DNA of 64,000 bases from Agarivorans litoreus. Its GTDB lineage: Bacteria; Pseudomonadota; Gammaproteobacteria; Enterobacterales; Celerinatantimonadaceae. Position 1 is the first letter of the stretch, and each line of letters starts with the position of its first letter. Below the pieces are notes generated by a model. The model was not told the DNA's origin. It did not search any database and saw nothing but the letters and a program-made list of their open reading frames with translations. The stretch lies in NCBI RefSeq assembly GCF_019649015.1, contig NZ_BLPI01000001.1, positions 701,501-765,500 of the forward strand. Direction: 5' to 3'. Shown in pieces: positions 55,548 to 64,000 of this stretch. Position numbers and translations under genes: made by a program.

Positions 55548-56837
55548 TTAGAAGAACGCGAACTTAAGCACAAATACAGCGGCCAGTACCCAAACACTGA
55601 GGGGTACCTCTTTATAACGGCCAGCGAGTAACTTAATAACCGCGTAAGAAATAAAGCCTAATGCAATACCGTCAGCGATAGAGAACGACAATGGCATTAA
55701 GATAGCCACAATCGCTGCTGGAGCGGCTTCAGTAAGGTCGGTCCAATCTACATTAATTAAGCCCGACAGCATTAAAGTACACACATAGAACAGTGCACCA
55801 GCTGTAGCATAAGCTGGGATCATACCCGCTAGTGGCGAGAATAATAGAGCAAGAATAAACAAAATGCCTACAACCACCGCAGTTAAGCCAGTACGGCCAC
55901 CAGCTTCTACACCAGCTCCACTTTCGATGTAAGAAGTCGTGCTAGAAGTACCTAATAGCGAACCGGCGATAGTGGCACTAGAGTCAGCCATCAACGCTTT
56001 CTTAAGGTTAGGTAAACGGCCTTTCTCATCAAGCAAGTTTCCGCGCTGGGCAACTGCAGTTAAGGTGCCAGCGGTATCGAACAAATCGACAAACAAGAAG
56101 GCAAAAATAACGCTAATCATGGTGACATCTAAAGCCCCCATAATATCTAACTGCAAAAAGGTAGGCGCTGGGTTTGGTGGCATAGAAACAACGCCGCCAT
56201 ATTGGGTGTAACCCAATACGATAGACAGTACCGTAATCGCCAAAATAGAAATTAATACACCGCCTTTTACCTTGCGGTATTCAAGACCAATGATTAAAAA
56301 GAAACCTAAAGCAGCCAGAATCATCTGGTGCGGGTTTTCGCTGCCTAAACTTACTAAGGTAGCAGGGTTATCAACCACAATACCTGCGTTTTTAAGCGCA
56401 ATAAAACCAAGGAATAAACCAATACCTGCAGCAATACCTACACGTAAAGTTTGCGGAATCGAGTTAATAATCCACTCACGCACTTTAAATAGGCTTAGCA
56501 ACATGAAGATAACACCCGACAAGAACACCGCACCTAAAGCTACCTGCCATGTGTGGCCCATGCCTAGCACAACGCCATAGGTGAAGAAGGCATTTAAGCC
56601 CATGCCTGGCGCTTGAGCAATTGGGTAGTTAGCGTACAAGCCCATAATGAAACAGCCAATGGCCGCAGCCAAACAGGTTGCAACAAAAACTGCACCTTGA
56701 TCCATCTCGGTGGCAGCAAGCATGCTAGGGTTAACAAAGATAATGTAGGCCATGGTTAAGAAGGTGGTTAAACCTGCAATGACCTCTGTGCGCACATTGG
56801 TTCCGTGCTCTTTTAGCTTAAATAGTTTCTCTAACAT
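55548..56837 (-). CDS. AzgA-type purine (guanine/hypoxanthine or adenine) permease
   Basis: A 429-residue NCS2 permease of the AzgA subfamily with about 12-14 membrane segments. QAPGMGLNAFFTYGVV (about 74-89), FVDLFDTAGTL (near 246) and GTSSTTSYIESGAG (near 289-302) are the family motifs. Substrate is a purine base, driven by H+; guanine/hypoxanthine (GhxP-like) or adenine cannot be told apart by eye. ATG 56837 with AAGGAA upstream; the frame extends 20 codons further but without support. Confidence 0.9.
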   Translation of the reverse strand: MLEKLFKLKEHGTNVRTEVIAGLTTFLTMAYIIFVNPSMLAATEMDQGAVFVATCLAAAIGCFIMGLYANYPIAQAPGMGLNAFFTYGVVLGMGHTWQVALGAVFLSGVIFMLLSLFKVREWIINSIPQTLRVGIAAGIGLFLGFIALKNAGIVVDNPATLVSLGSENPHQMILAALGFFLIIGLEYRKVKGGVLISILAITVLSIVLGYTQYGGVVSMPPNPAPTFLQLDIMGALDVTMISVIFAFLFVDLFDTAGTLTAVAQRGNLLDEKGRLPNLKKALMADSSATIAGSLLGTSSTTSYIESGAGVEAGGRTGLTAVVVGILFILALLFSPLAGMIPAYATAGALFYVCTLMLSGLINVDWTDLTEAAPAAIVAILMPLSFSIADGIALGFISYAVIKLLAGRYKEVPLSVWVLAAVFVLKFAFF

Positions 56838-57242
56838 AACGGCGTATGTTCCTTGGACAGACAGTTGGTTATTTTGGGCCACTAACAGGCATTCCATTAT
56901 GCTGCTAGCAGAAATCGCGAGGCATTATATTCATCCCAAATCTAAGAAGCTAGCCGATGATGCAACCAACCTGCGCTAGATCAGCAAAAAAAGCTAAAAT
57001 CACCAACTCATAACGTTAATATGCTTCGAAATGCGGTAATTATTTAGTTTATATGGGAATTTTGATGCTTTCTTGATAGTGATTATCATGCTAGCCACTA
57101 GTAACAAAACCATTAGTTAAAGAGATATTTTATTGCGCCCAAACAATTATCCCACTAAAAAGAACATTAACAGACTTATATTCAAAGTTTTGAGCTGCTA
57201 GAGTTCTATTAATTCTAGTAATACAGTTTAAAAGGTGGCTTT
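56838..57242. other. 405-base intergenic stretch
   Basis: The divergent promoters of the purine permease and pepD are expected here. I found no purine riboswitch core, no other gene, and no clear PurR box by eye. Confidence 0.5.
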
Positions 57243-58703
57243 GTGTCTACACTATCTTCACTACATCCCCAGGGATTATGGCAACACTTCGAAACCATGT
57301 GTTCTATCCCTCACCCCTCTAAGCACGAACAAGCAATGATTGACTGGGTAATGGGTTTAGCTGCCGAACACCAACTTGAACATTTTCAAGATGAAGTGGG
57401 CAACGTAATTATTAAGAAACCGGCCACCGCAGGCATGGAAGATCGCCAAGGCGTAATACTACAAGCTCACCTAGACATGGTGCCGCAAGCCAATAATGAT
57501 ACCCAACACGACTTTACCAAAGATCCTATTCGCCCTTATATCGATGGCGAATGGGTTACCGCTGAAGGCACAACGCTGGGCGCAGATAACGGCATTGGCG
57601 GCTCATCTATATTGGCCATTTTAACCAGTAACGACATCCCTCACGGCCCTATTGAAGCCTTATTTACCATTGATGAAGAAGCTGGCATGACAGGCGCCTT
57701 TGGTCTGCAAGCCGGAGTGCTTGAAGGTAAACTGCTAATCAACACCGACTCAGAACAAGAAGGTGAAGTTTACATGGGCTGTGCTGGTGGCGGCGATACC
57801 AACGTGAGCTTTCCTATTGAGTACCAAGCAACTCAAAGTAATCAATTAGCCATTGAATTAAGCGTTAAAGGCCTAAAAGGCGGTCACTCGGGTTGCGACA
57901 TTGATACTGGCCGCGCCAATGCCAACAAATTATTAGTGCGTTTACTGGCAGCCATGCAACAGCAAGGCATTGAGCCAATCATTTGCGAGATACAAGGCGG
58001 AAGCCTGCGCAATGCGATTCCTCGCGAAGCCTGCTGTAAATTGGTGTTTAACGCAGCCAAACACGCAGAGCTTGAGCAAGTTATCGAAGCTCAAACCCTT
58101 GAGATAGTTGACGAGTTTGGCCTAGTTGAAACGGCTTTAAGCATTACTAGCCAGCAGGTTGCTACTCCAGAGACAAGCTTGAACACCAGCTTATCTCAAC
58201 AAATTATCGCCAGCTTAAATGCCTGCACCAATGGTGTGGTAAGCATGAGTCAAACCGTTACCGGTGTAGTAGAAACCTCACTTAACCTTGGCGTAATTAG
58301 CCAAACAGAATCAACCATTGATGCAAAAATATTAGTGCGTTCGCTCATCGATTCAAGCCGTTTACAAGTTGAAGCGAGCTTGGCGTCATTGTTCAGCTTA
58401 ACCAACGCTGAAATTAGCCATACTGGCGCCTACCCTGGATGGAAACCAGAAGCTAACTCGGTAATGAAAAATGTGGTTCAGCAAAGCTACCAAGAGCTAT
58501 TTGGCAAGTGCCCAAATGTAATGGTTATTCACGCCGGCCTAGAATGCGGTTTATTTAAAAGCGCTTACCCAGAGTGGGACATGGCTTCTTTTGGCCCTAC
58601 CATTAAATTCCCACATAGCCCTGATGAGAAAGTAGAAATTGCCGCTGTAGAAAAATACTGGCAACTATTACTCAGTGTGCTGAAAAACATCCCAACTAAA
58701 TAG
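57243..58703 (+). CDS. pepD: Aminoacyl-histidine dipeptidase (peptidase D)
   Basis: A 486-residue M20 family di-zinc dipeptidase (E. coli 485), cleaving Xaa-His and other dipeptides in the cytosol. Zinc ligands appear as HLDMVP, ADNGIGGSS, DEEAGMTGAFG, NTDSEQEGE and the late PHSPDEKVE. The start is GTG at 57243, preceded by AAAAGGTGG. Confidence 0.95.
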   Translation: MSTLSSLHPQGLWQHFETMCSIPHPSKHEQAMIDWVMGLAAEHQLEHFQDEVGNVIIKKPATAGMEDRQGVILQAHLDMVPQANNDTQHDFTKDPIRPYIDGEWVTAEGTTLGADNGIGGSSILAILTSNDIPHGPIEALFTIDEEAGMTGAFGLQAGVLEGKLLINTDSEQEGEVYMGCAGGGDTNVSFPIEYQATQSNQLAIELSVKGLKGGHSGCDIDTGRANANKLLVRLLAAMQQQGIEPIICEIQGGSLRNAIPREACCKLVFNAAKHAELEQVIEAQTLEIVDEFGLVETALSITSQQVATPETSLNTSLSQQIIASLNACTNGVVSMSQTVTGVVETSLNLGVISQTESTIDAKILVRSLIDSSRLQVEASLASLFSLTNAEISHTGAYPGWKPEANSVMKNVVQQSYQELFGKCPNVMVIHAGLECGLFKSAYPEWDMASFGPTIKFPHSPDEKVEIAAVEKYWQLLLSVLKNIPTK

Positions 58704-58721
58704 TAAACCCTGTTTAAGAAG

Positions 58722-58747
58722 GCAAACTGGTTTCTGTGCCAGTTTGC
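58722..58747. terminator. Hairpin between pepD and dinB
   Basis: GCAAACTGG/CCAGTTTGC with an 8-base loop between convergent genes; the T-run is short, so termination is less certain. Confidence 0.5.
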
Positions 58748-58767
58748 TTATCATCCTCAGCATGAAG

Positions 58768-59862
58768 TTAAGTAGTTAACGATTCAAACGGCAAAACCAG
58801 TTGTGGCGACTGGTTTTGCTGCTCATAAGCCAAACCAATATGCAAACCAATTAGCCGCACCGCCTTTCCCTTCCCTCTAGCAAGCGCCTCTTCAAACAAC
58901 TCCAATAATGCCGACTCATCAATATGCTGACACTGTTGCTCTTTAGTGGTTTGTTGAAAATCTGCAAATTTTACCTTCACCCCAAGCTTATTCATCTTGG
59001 CTTGTTTTAAGTGCTTTTCACTGCGACGCTTAAGCTCAGGCAGCAAGGCTAACAAGCGCTCTACCAAAATAGCTTGGTTATCTTCGTCTTTAGCAAAGGT
59101 GCGCTCTACCGCCACCGATTTTCGCTTACGGTCGTTACTTACAGCTCGCTCGTCTACCCCCTGACAACGCAGCCACAACATCTCGCCAAATTTACCAAAT
59201 AGCTGCTTTAACTTGTCTTTATCTGCACGGCGAACATCACCGCCGGTATACAAACCTTGATGATGCAGTTTTTCAATGCTCACCTTGCCAACGCCTGAGA
59301 TTTTTTCGAGCGCTAAGGTCTCGATAAACTCACTGACTTGCTGCGGTTTAATAACATATACACCATTGGGTTTATTTAAATCTGAAGCAATTTTGGCTAA
59401 AAACTTCACAGGCGCCACACCAGCAGATGCTGTTAGCCCTGTTTTAGCAAAGATATCTTGGCGGATTTGTTCCGCGATAAGTGTGGCCGAACCTCTGCAG
59501 GCCTCACTATTACTTACATCTAGGTAAGCTTCATCTAAAGACAGCGGCTCTATAGCATCGGCGTATTGATGAAAAATGCCTTGTACTTGTTTACTCACTG
59601 CTTGGTAAACCTGCATGCGTGGAGGCACTAATACCAAATGTGGGCAAAGTTGTAGTGCTTTATGGGTTGGCATGGCTGAGCGAACACCGTATTCACGCGC
59701 AAGGTAGTTACAAGTTGTCAACACCCCGCGACCGCTGCGCATACCGCCCACAGCCAGAGGAACGTTGGCTAGCTCTGGCTGGTCCCGCATTTCAACAGCT
59801 GCATAAAAACAGTCCATATCTACATGGATTATTTTACGTTGTATTGGCTGTAAATCGGCCAC
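58768..59862 (-). CDS. dinB: DNA polymerase IV
   Basis: A 364-residue Y-family error-prone polymerase. The catalytic residues are in HVDMDCFYAAVE (about 13-24) and LSLDEAYLDV (about 106-115), and the little-finger domain lies at the C-terminus; the last five residues (FESLTT end) do not show an obvious beta-clamp motif, but QLVLPF before it fits one. GTG 59862 is the chosen start; the upstream frame has no family support. A LexA box lies 16 bases upstream. Confidence 0.94.
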   Translation of the reverse strand: MADLQPIQRKIIHVDMDCFYAAVEMRDQPELANVPLAVGGMRSGRGVLTTCNYLAREYGVRSAMPTHKALQLCPHLVLVPPRMQVYQAVSKQVQGIFHQYADAIEPLSLDEAYLDVSNSEACRGSATLIAEQIRQDIFAKTGLTASAGVAPVKFLAKIASDLNKPNGVYVIKPQQVSEFIETLALEKISGVGKVSIEKLHHQGLYTGGDVRRADKDKLKQLFGKFGEMLWLRCQGVDERAVSNDRKRKSVAVERTFAKDEDNQAILVERLLALLPELKRRSEKHLKQAKMNKLGVKVKFADFQQTTKEQQCQHIDESALLELFEEALARGKGKAVRLIGLHIGLAYEQQNQSPQLVLPFESLTT

Positions 59863-59877
59863 AGCTATCGCCTCAAA

Positions 59878-59895
59878 ACTGTATATAAAAACAGT
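59878..59895 (-). promoter_or_regulatory. LexA (SOS) box of dinB
   Basis: ACTGTATATAAAAACAGT: CTG-N10-CAG with a TA-rich core, a strong gammaproteobacterial SOS box, just upstream of the dinB start. Confidence 0.9.
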
Positions 59896-60028
59896 ATAAA
59901 TATTAGTGTTCAATTTGCCAAGTGAACTATTTAGCCAATAGCATGAGGAAACCACCCGTTAGCTATAGCTTGATGAAATCACCTTGAGTACTATTGCTAG
60001 ATTAAATAGGCAAAAGGAAACTCAAGCA

Positions 60029-61903
60029 GTGAATGATGCTCGTGTTAGTCAATTAAGTGTTTATCCGATTAAATCAACCGCAGGTATTCATCTAAATCAT
60101 GCCTTTGTTGAAGAACATGGCTTAGCCTTTGATCGGCGCTTTGTGGTTTGCCAACCGGATGGCAAACAAATTACCGCACGTACTCATCCCAAGCTGGCTC
60201 AAGTTCATGCTGCGCTTACCCAAACGGGTTTGCAGCTAAGAGCCAAAAACATGCCAAACCTAACGATACAATATGCCGAGTTCTCACATAACTACAAAGA
60301 AATCATGATTTGGAAAGATACAGTGCAAGCCCAGCATTGCAGTGAATCTTACGACCAATGGTTTAGTCGCTATTTGGGGGAAAAGTGCCATTTAGTATTT
60401 TTTGGTGAACACTCATCTCGTTTGGTAAAACAGCGTGACAGCCAAGTCGCCTTTGCCGATGGTTACCCACTGTTATTGATCTCAGAAGCATCACTTGAAG
60501 ACTTGAACCTACGCTCTACCACCAAACACAGCATGGAACAATTTCGCCCCAACTTAGTGGTAAAAAATACTGAAGCCTTTGCCGAGGACGGCTGGAAGCG
60601 CTTTAAGATTGGTGAAGTAGAATTTGAAGTGCAAAACCCTTGCTCACGTTGTGTATTTACCACCCTTGATCAGCGCACCGGTGAGTTTGATGCCAATAAA
60701 GAACCACTTAGTACTCTAGCTAAGTATCGCCAAGGTGAAGACGGGAATCTTTATTTTGGGCAAAATGTCGTTGCGCTTAACAGCGGAAATATTAGCTTAT
60801 GCGACCCAGTAGAAGTGCTTGAAACTCGCACACCAGAGCGTTACCCAGAAAACGTAAATAAACCAAGCCAAGCTTCCCCAGACAAACAACAGTGGCAACA
60901 AGCTGAGGCACTTGAATTACGTTGTTTAGCAGTAAAACAAGAAACTCACGATGTAAAAACCTTTATCTTTGAAGCCCCCGAGAAAGCCTTAAGCGAATAT
61001 TTGCCAGGCCAATATATAGGCTTCGAGTTTGAAGTTGACGGAAAGCCACTGCGCCGCAACTACACGCTTTCTAGCTCCCCCACTCGCCCACAACGCTTAG
61101 CCATAACCGTTAAACGGGTGTTAAATGGCCAAGTGTCTAACTGGCTTCATGATACCCTCAAGCCAGGCATGAGCTTAAAAGCCCATGCCCCCGATGGTGA
61201 TTTTCATGTTAAGCAAAGCAACAATGCCAAATTACTTTTACTCTCCGCCGGTAGCGGTATTACCCCTATGTTGTCTATGCTGCGCTATTTAAGTGATTTG
61301 AATATCGACCGCGACATTGTGTTTTTGCATAGTGCTCATAGTGAAAAGGATCTCATTGCCGAGCAAGAACTAGCGCTACTTAGCCAAAGCTTTAGTCACT
61401 GTAGTATCCGCTATACACTCACCCAACAAGCCCCTGAAAACTGGCAAGGCTATCAAGGCCGCCTAAACCGTGGCATGTTGATGGATGTAGCAGATTTAGA
61501 GCAACGCGCTGTTTATGTATGTGGCCCGCAAACCTTTATGCAAAGCGCTAAAGAACAACTGTTAGCTTTAGGTTTACATGAAGACGATTATTACGAAGAG
61601 AGCTTTGGTCATCACGCAACCACCAGCTCAGAGACTAAAGCACTAAATATTTTATTCGACAGTTGGGATACCTACCTTCAAGGCAACAATCAGCAAAACT
61701 TGTTAGAGCAAGCAGAGCAAGCAGGCCTAAACTTAGCTTACTCTTGTCGTGGCGGCTTTTGTGGCAGCTGCAAAGTTAAGCTGCAAAGTGGTGAAGTTGA
61801 AGTATTAGAAGATAGCGGATTAACCGACGATGAAAAACAACAAGGCTATATCTTGAGTTGTAGCTGTATTCCCAAAGGGGATCTCTGCATTACTCAGGAT
61901 TAG
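60029..61903 (+). CDS. MOSC-oxidoreductase-ferredoxin fusion protein
   Basis: A 624-residue three-part protein. An N-terminal YcbX-like MOSC beta-barrel plus MOSC domain (about 5-255; probable Moco-ligand Cys205 in NPCSRCVFTT) is followed by a flavin reductase (about 290-510; FAD motif RRNYTLSSSP 342-351, NAD part SAGSGITPMLSM and YVCGPQTFM) and a C-terminal plant-type 2Fe-2S ferredoxin with Cys573, Cys578, Cys581 and Cys611. It may be a self-contained NAD(P)H-driven N-hydroxylated-substrate reductase. GTG 60029 is preferred (AAGGAA upstream); TTG 59984 also possible. Confidence 0.85.
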   Translation: MNDARVSQLSVYPIKSTAGIHLNHAFVEEHGLAFDRRFVVCQPDGKQITARTHPKLAQVHAALTQTGLQLRAKNMPNLTIQYAEFSHNYKEIMIWKDTVQAQHCSESYDQWFSRYLGEKCHLVFFGEHSSRLVKQRDSQVAFADGYPLLLISEASLEDLNLRSTTKHSMEQFRPNLVVKNTEAFAEDGWKRFKIGEVEFEVQNPCSRCVFTTLDQRTGEFDANKEPLSTLAKYRQGEDGNLYFGQNVVALNSGNISLCDPVEVLETRTPERYPENVNKPSQASPDKQQWQQAEALELRCLAVKQETHDVKTFIFEAPEKALSEYLPGQYIGFEFEVDGKPLRRNYTLSSSPTRPQRLAITVKRVLNGQVSNWLHDTLKPGMSLKAHAPDGDFHVKQSNNAKLLLLSAGSGITPMLSMLRYLSDLNIDRDIVFLHSAHSEKDLIAEQELALLSQSFSHCSIRYTLTQQAPENWQGYQGRLNRGMLMDVADLEQRAVYVCGPQTFMQSAKEQLLALGLHEDDYYEESFGHHATTSSETKALNILFDSWDTYLQGNNQQNLLEQAEQAGLNLAYSCRGGFCGSCKVKLQSGEVEVLEDSGLTDDEKQQGYILSCSCIPKGDLCITQD

Positions 61904-61941
61904 CAAAAATCTAATCATTATTAAACTAACAGGAAGACAAT

Positions 61942-62397
61942 ATGAAGTTTCTTCACACCATGGTTCGAGTTAAAGATCTCGACGAATCCATGCGATTCTA
62001 CTGCGATTTACTTGGCATGAGCGAAGTGCGTCGTTACGAAAGCGAACAGGGGCGTTTTTCTCTTATCTATTTGGCTGCCGATGAAGACATTGAGCGAGTA
62101 AAAGCCGAAAACGCGCCTTGCTTAGAATTAACTTACAACTGGCCAGATGAAAATGGTCAACAGGAAAGCTACACCGGCGGTCGTAACTTTGGTCACATTG
62201 CGGTGTCGGTAGAAGACATTTATGGCTTGTGTCAAAAACTGCAAGATGCCGGTGTAACCATTAACCGCCCACCAAGAGACGGCCACATGGCATTTATCGT
62301 TTCTCCAGATGGGATCTCCGTAGAGCTGTTGCAACAAGGTGAATCTCTACCTCCACAAGAGCCTTGGGCATCTATGCCAAGCACAGGTTCTTGGTAA
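61942..62397 (+). CDS. gloA: Lactoylglutathione lyase (glyoxalase I)
   Basis: A 151-residue Ni/Zn glyoxalase I converting methylglyoxal-glutathione hemithioacetal to S-lactoylglutathione. The four metal ligands are visible: His5, Glu in LELTYNW, His in NFGHIAV, Glu in ISVELLQQ. It has a somewhat longer C-terminus (PPQEPWASMPSTGSW) than E. coli GloA (135). It starts 38 bases after the fusion gene and might share its transcript. Confidence 0.92.
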   Translation: MKFLHTMVRVKDLDESMRFYCDLLGMSEVRRYESEQGRFSLIYLAADEDIERVKAENAPCLELTYNWPDENGQQESYTGGRNFGHIAVSVEDIYGLCQKLQDAGVTINRPPRDGHMAFIVSPDGISVELLQQGESLPPQEPWASMPSTGSW

Positions 62398-62430
62398 GAA
62401 TTAAGGTCTTAAATAACAACTTGTAAACTT

Positions 62431-62459
62431 GGCGATACGGAATAAAAAACTGTATCGCC
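62431..62459 (+). terminator. Hairpin after gloA
   Basis: GGCGATAC/GTATCGCC with a 13-base loop, followed by CTTTAG. A weak T-run makes it a possible terminator only. Confidence 0.5.
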
Positions 62460-62555
62460 CTTTAGATTTGACCAGAGAGTCAAATAATCATAGGAAAGCG
62501 AGAGTAAAATTTGATAAGCTGCTTACAATTGTAAACACATTGTGAAGCCGCATTT

Positions 62556-63521
62556 ATGGATGAAAGCGACAAGATAATCGCCGAGTTGCGTGAGCAAAAT
62601 CGGCATCTACAATCCCAACTCGATGACACTAAAAACCTTCTTAATATTGCCCTAAACGACAGCGGACTTGTGCTTTGGGAGCAGGATATCCCTAGCGGTA
62701 GGCTTAGCCTTTACAATTGTGAATACGGCAAAATTTGTGGCATTTCTCCATCTGAGCAGGAAGCACTCTACGAAAACTGGAAATCTAACCTTCACCCCGA
62801 AGACAAAGAACTAGCTATTGATGCTTTTGAATCGATGATTCGTGGGCATAGCGATGAATACAATATTGAATACCGCATGGTGCACCAAGATGGCAGTACT
62901 CGTTGGATTAAAGACCGCGGCACCATTCAAGAGTATGATCGCGATAACAAACCACTTCGAGTGATAGGCACGCATATCGATGTCACGCAACTGCGTGTGG
63001 ATCAACACCGCTTATCCAAGCTGGCCCACCATGACACCCTGACGGGTTTACTTAACCGCCATGCATTTGAAACGGAATTCAACCGATTTTGCCAAACCAT
63101 AGATGCCAATGGCGGCACCTTGATGTTTATCGATTTAGATCAATTTAAACCAATTAACGACCAATATGGTCATACTGCGGGCGATCACATTCTAAAAGCT
63201 TGTGCTAAACGTATCCATGATTGCTGCCCTAAACGAGGCAAAGCGGGGCGCATTGGCGGTGATGAGTTTGCCCTGCTACTACCCTTTAGTGATCGAAAGG
63301 AACTGGAGCAACTAGCTGAAACATTGATTAATAACTTCAATCAACCACACAACTTTAACCATATCGAAGTTGCGGTAAGCCTTAGCATTGGCATGTGCAG
63401 TTTTCACCGCCACAACGAAGAATTTAACCAAATTCTCCATCGCGCAGACCAAGCTATGTACCAAGTTAAACATAATGGCAAAAACAACTACGCGCTGTGG
63501 AAGGCCCCTACCCCAAAGTAG
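62556..63521 (+). CDS. PAS-GGDEF diguanylate cyclase
   Basis: A 321-residue cytosolic protein: a short coiled-coil start, a PAS/PAC domain (about 35-147, WIKDRGTIQEYD) and a GGDEF domain (about 155-318, TLTGLLNRHAFE then RIGGDEFALLL with GGDEF at 234-238). The catalytic motif is intact, so it probably makes c-di-GMP. The I-site RxxD upstream of GGDEF is absent (PKRG instead), so product inhibition may be missing. Regulation by the PAS ligand is unknown. Confidence 0.92.
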   Translation: MDESDKIIAELREQNRHLQSQLDDTKNLLNIALNDSGLVLWEQDIPSGRLSLYNCEYGKICGISPSEQEALYENWKSNLHPEDKELAIDAFESMIRGHSDEYNIEYRMVHQDGSTRWIKDRGTIQEYDRDNKPLRVIGTHIDVTQLRVDQHRLSKLAHHDTLTGLLNRHAFETEFNRFCQTIDANGGTLMFIDLDQFKPINDQYGHTAGDHILKACAKRIHDCCPKRGKAGRIGGDEFALLLPFSDRKELEQLAETLINNFNQPHNFNHIEVAVSLSIGMCSFHRHNEEFNQILHRADQAMYQVKHNGKNNYALWKAPTPK

Positions 63522-63525
63522 CTAT

Positions 63526-63691
63526 TTATACCAATCGTACTAAGTAACTGTTCATTCTATCTGGTCAAAATATTCGATAACTGCGTTAGAATTTTTGATT
63601 ATAGAATAACTACTTATCAAAAAATCCTGCCTTACTCTTGAGCATTTTTCCTGCGTTATTTCTGATCACTTACTTAGTGTGATTGGTATTA
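63526..63691. mobile_element. MITE-like repeat with terminal inverted repeats
   Basis: 22-base terminal inverted repeats (63526-63547 and 63670-63691, 19 of 22 match; core TACCAATC...ACTAAGTAA) enclose about 120 AT-rich bases without a gene. The type is common in Vibrio/Shewanella/Alteromonas. Its right end overlaps the 3' end of msrQ. Confidence 0.7.
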
Positions 63692-64000
63692 CTAAAACTA
63701 CCCAACCAACGCTGAATTTGCATCTTTCGCAGTGAAAACAAGCCAGCAACCACGACTAAGTAAAGCACCGGTTCTAACCACCCAGACTTTAATGACCACC
63801 AAAAGTGAACCAGAACAAGTAGGGTTATAGGATAAACTAAGCCATGCAATTGCAACCAACGGCGCCCCAGTTTTTGTTGTAAGGCTTTAAGCGAAGTAAT
63901 GCTCATTGCTAGCAATACCACAAAGGCAATCATACCTAACCAAATGTAAGGTCGTTGTAAATTCTCCTGCCAAAATAGCTGCCAATCTAAACCTAAATCA
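63670..64000 (-). CDS. msrQ: MsrQ heme-binding subunit of methionine sulfoxide reductase (5' end outside window)
   Basis: The C-terminal ~109 residues of a YedZ/MsrQ membrane protein that passes electrons to periplasmic MsrP. The frame is open to the right edge. DLGLDWQLFWQENLQRPYIWLG, LGRRWLQLHGLVY and VHFWWS (heme-ligand His region) match MsrQ. The last six codons (NTNHTK) and the stop are supplied by the MITE-like repeat end, so the original C-terminus was replaced; it is short and basic in homologues, so function is probably kept. Confidence 0.9.
   Translation of the reverse strand, partial: DLGLDWQLFWQENLQRPYIWLGMIAFVVLLAMSITSLKALQQKLGRRWLQLHGLVYPITLLVLVHFWWSLKSGWLEPVLYLVVVAGLFSLRKMQIQRWLGSFSNTNHTK

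Noticed and set aside
56838-57000. Possible purine riboswitch before the AzgA-type permease
   Set aside because: The conserved purine-riboswitch junction sequences could not be found on the minus strand.

Overview
The window is a chromosomal segment of a marine gammaproteobacterium of the Alteromonadales/Vibrionales type. Gene order supports this: ybeZ-ybeY-corC-lnt, leuS-lptE-holA-nadD-rsfS-rlmH-mrdA-mrdB-mltB-rlpA-dacA-ybeD-lipB-lipA and frsA-crl-proB-proA are all enteric/Vibrio/Alteromonas-like. A DUF3360-type permease, a PEP-CTERM protein, a GH8 oligoxylanase-like lipoprotein and a GH2 beta-mannosidase suggest a polysaccharide-degrading marine genus such as Agarivorans. The genus is inference only.

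Layout. 1-8.7 kb: the end of ycjX, then ycjF, a GNAT acetyltransferase, yidA, and a minus-strand block (small secreted protein, secD, secF, chaA, dedA) that looks like a second, yajC-less secDF locus. 9.0-9.6 kb: a decayed phnC. 10-12.4 kb: rplY-pth-ychF. 12.7-13.7 kb: seven tRNA genes (Met-Leu-Gln-Gln-Met-Leu-Gln) behind one stable-RNA promoter. 13.8-35.1 kb: housekeeping genes for ubiquinone (ubiF), tRNA modification (miaB), ribosome maturation (ybeZ, ybeY, rsfS, rlmH), lipoprotein and LPS assembly (lnt, lptE), replication (holA), NAD (nadD), cell elongation and peptidoglycan (mrdA, mrdB, mltB, rlpA, dacA) and lipoate (ybeD, lipB, lipA).

35.1-50.6 kb is the accessory part: a Gly-rich secreted peptide, a PEP-CTERM protein, a 0.7-kb non-coding stretch with CRP-like and LacI-type sites, a DUF3360 permease with a structured leader, a Cache-PAS-nucleotidyltransferase receptor, a GH8 lipoprotein, an AcoR-like sigma-54 activator divergent from exaC (with a clear -24/-12 promoter), a beta-mannosidase, a frameshifted lipoprotein gene, a mobile-element relic and a YefM/ParE-type toxin-antitoxin pair.

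50.6-64 kb: sixA, proBA, crl, frsA, an AzgA-type purine permease, pepD, dinB with a LexA box, a MOSC-reductase-ferredoxin fusion, gloA, a diguanylate cyclase, and msrQ, whose last codons and stop are supplied by the end of a MITE-like repeat. The least explained signals are the leader RNA of the DUF3360 permease, the folded leader of leuS, the MITE/msrQ junction, the 36-bp perfect palindrome and the Cache-PAS-nucleotidyltransferase receptor. No complete new defence or mobile system was seen.
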